A stretch of DNA of 64,000 nt, from assembly GCF_964204645.1 (NCBI RefSeq), contig NC_134036.1:9780704-9844703 (forward strand), read 5' to 3'. Shown piece by piece: positions 59,588 to 64,000 of the stretch; the stretch's first letter is position 1, and every line of letters starts with the position of its first letter. Under the pieces are notes generated by a model that was not told the DNA's origin, ran no database searches, and saw only the letters and a program-made list of their open reading frames with translations. A program made the translations under genes and the position numbers. Origin of the DNA: Tubulanus polymorphus. Taxonomy: Eukaryota > Nemertea > Palaeonemertea > Tubulaniformes > Tubulanidae.

Positions 59588-60329
59588 ATACGCGAAAAAT
59601 TCAATGCCCGTTCATTAAAAACGTCAATAAGAATTTACCGAAAATGATCTTGTTCTTCGAATCATTTCTTAATCAATTGACACCGGATGCATTAATTCCC
59701 GAAAATGTTATATTTATATAAATAATCAATCCTATTGATGGAAATTCGAAATGTTCCGAGTTCTTTTCGTTCTGGTTGAGCAGTTAAAACCGCCGGTTAC
59801 TGGTCTCACCAGTCAATGGTCCGTGTGTTCGGTTCCCGGTTGTGACGGAGCCACAGAACTGTGGACCAGGATCCAGAGTCAAATGTAACTCACGAAATAT
59901 GGAGCTGGATACTAAGTTTAATCCAAACAAAATTTAGATTCGAATTAGACCGAATTATCTTGAAAATCTATCCTTAATGTAGGAACCTAATCATCAAACT
60001 CCCTAAACCAAGAGAACACCAATTCTACTCGGATATTTTGTGAACCAATGAGTTGCTCGAGTAGTGTGTGCAACTTGGTTCAGTGACTACTCTCTGTTCC
60101 TTAAAGGGCAAATGCCATCAACATTGTACTTTCCGCGATTTCTTAACCAGGAGAAACTTTAGTATACATATAGCAACCTGAGATGTGACTTATTGAAAAA
60201 AGGAGCACGAATTAGCCGTAATAGTTAGCGAATAGTTATCCATTTATCCTTCACTCCGTGCGTATAGTTCATATTTAACTCGCGGGTGGCGCTATTTATG
60301 ATGTTGGGAATGATAATATTGAACGAAAT
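59588..60329. other. intergenic, nothing recognised
   Basis: No coding or repeat signal that I can name. Near 59780-59850 there is GTTGAGCAGTTAAAACCGCC and GGTTCCCGGTTGTGACGG; I considered a tRNA-like origin but no cloverleaf forms. Confidence 0.4.
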
Positions 60330-60640
60330 GATGATCCTCCTGTATCTGACAACCATATTTTAAACTGCAACATAACAGCTAATGAAGTAACGAAAGCTAT
60401 CTCATTGCTTAAGAACAGTAAGGCACCTGGTATAGATGGAATCACTAATGAGTTATCAAAATTTTGTCGGTATCCGTGCTTAGTTAATGTATTAAAAAAC
60501 CTATTTCATTTAGTTCTTAACACTGGACATGTTCCGGAGACGTGGTCTATAGGGATAACGAAATCTGTTTTTAAAAAGAAAGGCAATCCCACTTATCCTG
60601 ATAATTATAGAGGTATCACACTAGTTAGCTGTCTTGGTAT
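60330..60640 (+). pseudogene. LINE reverse transcriptase fragment
   Basis: About 100 codons of RT fingers: NEVTKAISLLKNSKAPGID, GHVPETWSIGI, NPTYPDNYRGITLVSCLG. The same motifs occur in the ORF2 relic at 4.7-7.4 kb, but the sequence differs, so it is another family member. Homology ends abruptly at about 60640; the remaining frame to 60848 is unrelated. Truncated at both ends. Confidence 0.85.
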
Positions 60641-60981
60641 TTATGACAAAATAAAAATATTTTTTTCAAATCAGCAAAATCATGTTTATTTCGTGTTAAA
60701 CAACGTACAAAATTTTAAAAGATTTCTCAGAAATTGCCTCATTTTCTCGACCCCATTTGGATATTTGGCTTTGATTTTGTTAATTAAACCATTCTTCTTT
60801 GCAACGGCCTTGATTTCCTCTGCCGATCAATATTCGAATCAATATTGAATGAGCGGCGAATTAACATCTGTTCAATCGCAGTATATTTTTACCGCTTTAC
60901 TGGCCCCGACTGGAAAAGAGATTGAATGAGTATGATTTTCCATTTCATCAATGATAATACCTCCTGTGTGAGACACTTACC

Positions 60982-63488
60982 CTCGTTTTTTTCTTCGGGG
61001 GGATAGCAATTATAACGCTCACTCGTCGAATTCTGTCTCTCATCACTCGAGCTTGATTGGTTTGGTTCATCTGATTCCATCGCGCTCTTGTCTTCGTTCG
61101 AAAAAGAAGATAAACATTGTCGATTGAAGCAGCCGCTTTGAATTGAAAGCTGTCATTGATCGAATGAGAAGTCACTTACCGCTGCGGGCTCGCTGGAGGC
61201 ATCACCCTCGACTTCCATCGCACTCTTGTGTTCGTTCATAACCGTCTGAAAAAGAAGATAAACATTGTCGATTGAAGCAGCCGATTTGAATAGAAAGCTG
61301 TCATTGATCGAATGAGAAGTCACTTACCGCTGCGGGCTTGCTGGAGGCTTTGCCCGTCGATTCCATCGCGTTGCCTCTTTGTTTCGATTCCAATACGCCG
61401 CAGTCCAACTACAGAAAAAAGTGAAATGTCATGCTTGCCAGAACCATTAAATCCAAGTTGTATTGAGTCGATATACACAATCCAAATGTTCTTGTGTGAA
61501 GGTGACCGTCATCCAGGTTGTAGAACCTTTCTGCTGTTTGGGGGCGATACAACATATAACAGCTTAGTTTGGTTCACGTGGCACCATCTTTGTTGCACAT
61601 AGCCGTCATTATGCTCCTACGTATCAAAGTCGGCGTAATGCCTTTTTTCCAATGGTGGAACTGACATAGCTGGCTAACGGTCTAAGAAAAGAAAACATTA
61701 AATATTTTCCATTGAATTTGTAAATAAAATGTATATTTATCTTACTTGTTGATATATAATGTGTTAATCTAAAACTATGTGTAATATCTTCTGTTCGATG
61801 TAAGCAACTAATTATAGCCCATAGAAAACATTTATCATCTTCATTTTGTACATTTATAATAGCATTAGTTTTAAATGGTAATTTGATATAACTCGATGCT
61901 TCAATATCTGGTTCTTTATAATATGATACATTATTTTCATCAATTGGTTTCGATTAAGTTAACTTATTATATTTTGTGTTCTAAACATGTATAGTCATAA
62001 ATATTATTTCATCAAATATTAAACCAGATCCTTCAAAATATTTCTCTTCTATTTTAGTTTTTACTTCATTATAACATTTATTTAATTTTTCATCTATATG
62101 TTGTTTAGATATAATATGTTGTGAATGAGAATTTATATTATATATTGGTTTATCTTCAGATTTTATGAATTTAACTTTAGAAGATATACTAATTTTAGGG
62201 TATTCAACATCAGTTATTATTTTTATAATATTTTTCATATTTTCTAAATGTTTTTTATTTTCTTCTAATGTTTTTCTTTTATGAAATTTAAACTCGATAG
62301 CAGCTGGGCCAATATCACTTTTAAATGCTTCGGTTATCTCTATATCTTTTTTATTATCTAATGAATTAATATAATTTCTTACATCTTCCATGTATGGTCT
62401 TTTATTGTTTAATTTATTTCTTATTCTTTTAATTGTCTTATGTTTCTTATCATTGTCATTATCAAAATAATCTTCACCTAAAATATCATTGTTCATATTT
62501 CTAATACGGCTTTTAGATTTTAAATGTTCATTATAATATCTTTTATCACTGAATGATTGATTACATGTATCACATTTGTATGTTTCTTTTTCATTCTTTA
62601 ATTCATCTAATTTAGTTTCTAATATATCATCTTTATATTCTAGTTTCAATTTATTCTCTAAATGTGTTTTAGTTTTATTGTGTCTTGATTTTTGGGATTT
62701 ATCTATATTGATTTTACATGTTGAACAGTAGTACTTATTTGCTTCCATTTTAATATCAAATTTTTTATTAAAATTGAACATAACACTTACCTCTCAACGC
62801 GTCCCGCCGCCACGTGTGAGTCCAACCACGTGTGAGTCCCGCCTATTTATACTACTCAACAGTGGGGAAACCCAGCTGCGTGTTGAGACTTGTAAATTAT
62901 GAGGCTTGTGATTGGTTAGTGTAATAGGGAATACTCAACTGTGATTGGATAGAGTAATACTCAACTGTGATTGGATAGATTAATAGTAAAATACTCAACT
63001 GTGATTGGCTGGGAATACTCAACTGTGATTGGCTAATGTAATACTCAACTGTGATTGGCTAATGTAGTTTTCTAGATGGGCGGTTCTAGAACCAACATGT
63101 AATACGCAATACTCAACGTGTTGAGACTTGTAAATTATGAGACTTGTGATTAGATAGAGTAATAGGGGTAATAGGCTTTCATATCAAAGGTTGAGAGTTC
63201 GATAAATTTTCCAAATGTGAAATAATAATAATTTCTACTTGAATTAGGAGTGTACGCGACTAATTCAAGTAGAAATTATTGTTATTTTCACATTTGGAAA
63301 ATTTCTCGACCTCTCGACCTTTGGTATGAAAGCCTATTACCCCTATTACTTACCTTGTTCGTGGTGTCGGAGATCTTCTCTGTATTTCCGCCCTCAGAGG
63401 TGTACAACCAAGAAATGTAATTGCTTTGGAAGCAGTCACCCAAAGTGAATATAAATAGCGCTGAGAACAGGTGACGGGAAATACTCAT
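60982..63488 (-). CDS. host secreted-protein gene with duplicated small exons (partial)
   Basis: The first exon, 63488-63354, encodes a signal peptide (MSISRHLFSALFIFTLGDCF) and about 25 more residues, ending AACAAG|GTAAGT. Downstream on the same strand are small exons with good sites: 61408-61328 (ending SSKPAA|GTAAGT) and 61245-61180 (TVMNEHKSAMEVEGDASSEP, ending PAA|GTAAGT), both phase 0. A third candidate, 61091-60982, is Ser-rich but has a damaged acceptor. The two exons and adjacent introns are part of a tandem duplication with a 148-bp period. I recognise no family. Intron 1 contains the second Maverick. The gene may continue left, beyond the LINE fragment. Confidence 0.5.
61101..61345. 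repeat. 148-bp tandem duplication carrying a small exon
   Basis: AAAAAGAAGATAAACATTGT starts at 61101 and again at 61249; the shared text runs over about 97 bases to the CTTACCGCTGCGGGCT splice-donor/exon end of each copy. A simple exon duplication, nearly identical, so recent. Confidence 0.85.
61409..61740. other. unrecognised stretch before the second Maverick
   Basis: A decayed plus-strand frame (KCHACQN, CSCVKVTVIQVVEPFCCLG) looks coding-like with interspersed stops, perhaps the tail of an old element. Not assigned. The left end of the truncated Maverick falls near 61740. Confidence 0.3.
61745..62748 (-). pseudogene. polymerase B N-terminal fragment of the second Maverick
   Basis: Starts MEANKYYCSTCKINIDKSQK in the same ATTAAAATG context as the first element and follows it closely: the two zinc-finger-like units, KRPYMEDVRNYINSLDNKK, SDIGPAAIEFKFHK. 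A stop at about 61981 and another near 61955 break the frame, after which CFLWAIISCLH is still legible before the 3' truncation. Only the region before the exonuclease and polymerase domains remains, so no enzyme can be made. An upstream in-frame ATG at 62781 adds 11 residues but lacks the shared context, so I prefer 62748. Confidence 0.9.
62842..62851 (-). promoter_or_regulatory. TATA box of a cellular-type promoter
   Basis: The minus strand reads TATAAATAGG here, about 95 bases before the polymerase start at 62748. Downstream of it lie two CACGTG E-boxes (in CACACGTGG, near 62811 and 62827) and GAGAGGTAAGTGTT, a possible splice donor or leader. Upstream lies the CCAAT array. The arrangement is that of an RNA polymerase II promoter pointing at the polymerase gene. 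Confidence 0.6.
62903..63066 (-). repeat. subterminal repeats with six CCAAT boxes
   Basis: Repeated ATACTCAACTGTGATTGGCT units, spaced irregularly (about 24-35 bases). On the minus strand each reads AGCCAATCACAG, a CCAAT box. Six ATTGG cores occur between 62911 and 63060. Direct repeats of GTGTTGAGACTTGTAAATTA (62881 and 63119) flank the array; a related block is at 15.69 kb in the first element. Confidence 0.85.
63158..63350. repeat. terminal palindrome of the second Maverick
   Basis: 193 bases, self-complementary around about 63254. It begins AGTAATAGGGGTAATAGGCT and ends with its complement; the CAAG/CTTG block TAATTTCTACTTGAATTA is the same as in the first element's ends, while other parts differ. 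The loop is GGAGTGTACGCGAC. Confidence 0.95.
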
Positions 63489-64000
63489 TGCGTTTGAAGA
63501 GAACTACGTGAGAATTGTTCTAACGAGTCTTGATAGGAACTGCTAACAGTGCTAGTAAGAATTTCTGAAGTCTCTCATCTCGCCATTGTTACCTATTGAC
63601 TGTACATCTTCAGCCTTGAGAATTGCCGTCAATGATCGAATGATAGATTCAGTCGTTCAGTGCAGTCGTTTTAGCAAAACAGCTGTTCTATACATTTTCC
63701 AACAAGGTTATATTTTACACCTAACACGCGATAGAATTTCAATCTTGGTTAGTATTTTGACACAGCCAAAGCGATTAAACTAAAACATGAAGCAATGAAC
63801 GCTTAGGGGGAATTATATCGTTACTTAGAGAATATGAAAAAAATATACGTTTTTACGCCGTCAAACTGTTCACTTTTTCAATTTTGTGCATTCGTCCAGT
63901 TTAAGCACACTGAGTGCACAAGGCAAACACAAATTATAATCCCTGCGAAACATCAAGGGCCTTTTACTCAATCCCTTCGGCCATTCGTGGTAATCGATGT
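63489..64000. other. upstream region of the minus-strand secreted gene
   Basis: Matches copy 2 (57120-57570, inverted) and partly copy 1, so it is a duplicated promoter block. No gene of its own seen. Shared words include GGAACTGCTAACAGT, CATCTCGCCATT, ATTGACTGTAC and TTCAATTTTGTG. Confidence 0.6.

Larger units (their letters stand above)
61740..63350. mobile_element. truncated second Maverick, right end only
   Basis: Contains the N-terminal part of a polymerase gene highly similar to the first element's, a promoter region, a CCAAT-repeat array and a terminal palindrome ending ATTACT at 63350. The left side is lost near 61740. The copy differs from the first element in its terminal sequence and in having about 400 extra bases between gene and terminus, so it is a related but separate family member. 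Confidence 0.9.

Noticed and set aside
59780-59860. tRNA or tRNA-derived SINE head
   Set aside because: Some box-like words, but no cloverleaf could be formed.

Overview
The window is eukaryotic and reads as an invertebrate (metazoan) chromosome. It has intron-split genes with GT/AG junctions, a TP53BP1-type gene, a WSC-domain gene, non-LTR retrotransposons, a CACTA-like DNA transposon, dispersed minisatellites and an endogenous Maverick/Polinton. The repeat style suggests a marine lophotrochozoan (mollusc or annelid), but I cannot fix the species from sequence alone.

Layout. 1-7.75 kb: remains of jockey/CR1-like LINEs (an RT tail, an ORF1 relic, an endonuclease-RT copy). 8.23-9.06 kb: a 110/116-bp satellite array. 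9.95-14.52 kb: a three-exon host-type gene with a possible PD-(D/E)XK nuclease signature and an in-frame stop. 14,979-32,518: a 17,540-bp Maverick/Polinton with exact 6-bp target duplications (gtctgg) and 442-bp terminal inverted repeats, each end of which is itself a long palindrome. 32.5-38.0 kb: dispersed repeats, including a tandem duplication split by a 632-bp element. 38,089-42,028 (minus strand): C-terminal exons of a TP53BP1 homologue. 42.4-42.9 kb: a broken GPCR. 42.9-43.7 kb: a 155-bp repeat array with CTCF-like cores. 44,428-54,535: a 10,108-bp CACTA-like transposon with a frameshifted transposase and a multi-exon DUF4806-type second gene. It sits inside a repeat whose uninterrupted copy lies at 36,886-37,517. 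58.26-59.59 kb: a complete three-exon secreted WSC-domain gene. 60.3-63.5 kb: an RT fragment, then a host gene on the minus strand whose first intron holds the truncated end of a second Maverick.

The Maverick carries two convergent gene blocks. Rightward: HNH endonuclease, two unknown proteins, chromodomain integrase and A32-type packaging ATPase. Leftward: DNA polymerase B with an N-terminal zinc-finger region, a small conserved protein, a minor capsid candidate, a run of small membrane proteins, two larger unknowns, the probable double-jelly-roll major capsid protein and a repeat-rich zinc-finger protein. Almost every start lies in the context ATAAATG. On the leftward block this is usually preceded by AATTTTTTT, which resembles a poxvirus late promoter. 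I see no adenain-type protease. The polymerase is broken by a nonsense codon and a frameshift, and one structural-type gene by an in-frame stop, so this copy is probably a recent relic.

Most interesting: the palindromic termini shared by both Mavericks, the ATAAATG promoter grammar, the conserved but unassigned membrane-protein cassette, and the cellular-style CCAAT/TATA promoter next to the polymerase gene of the second element.
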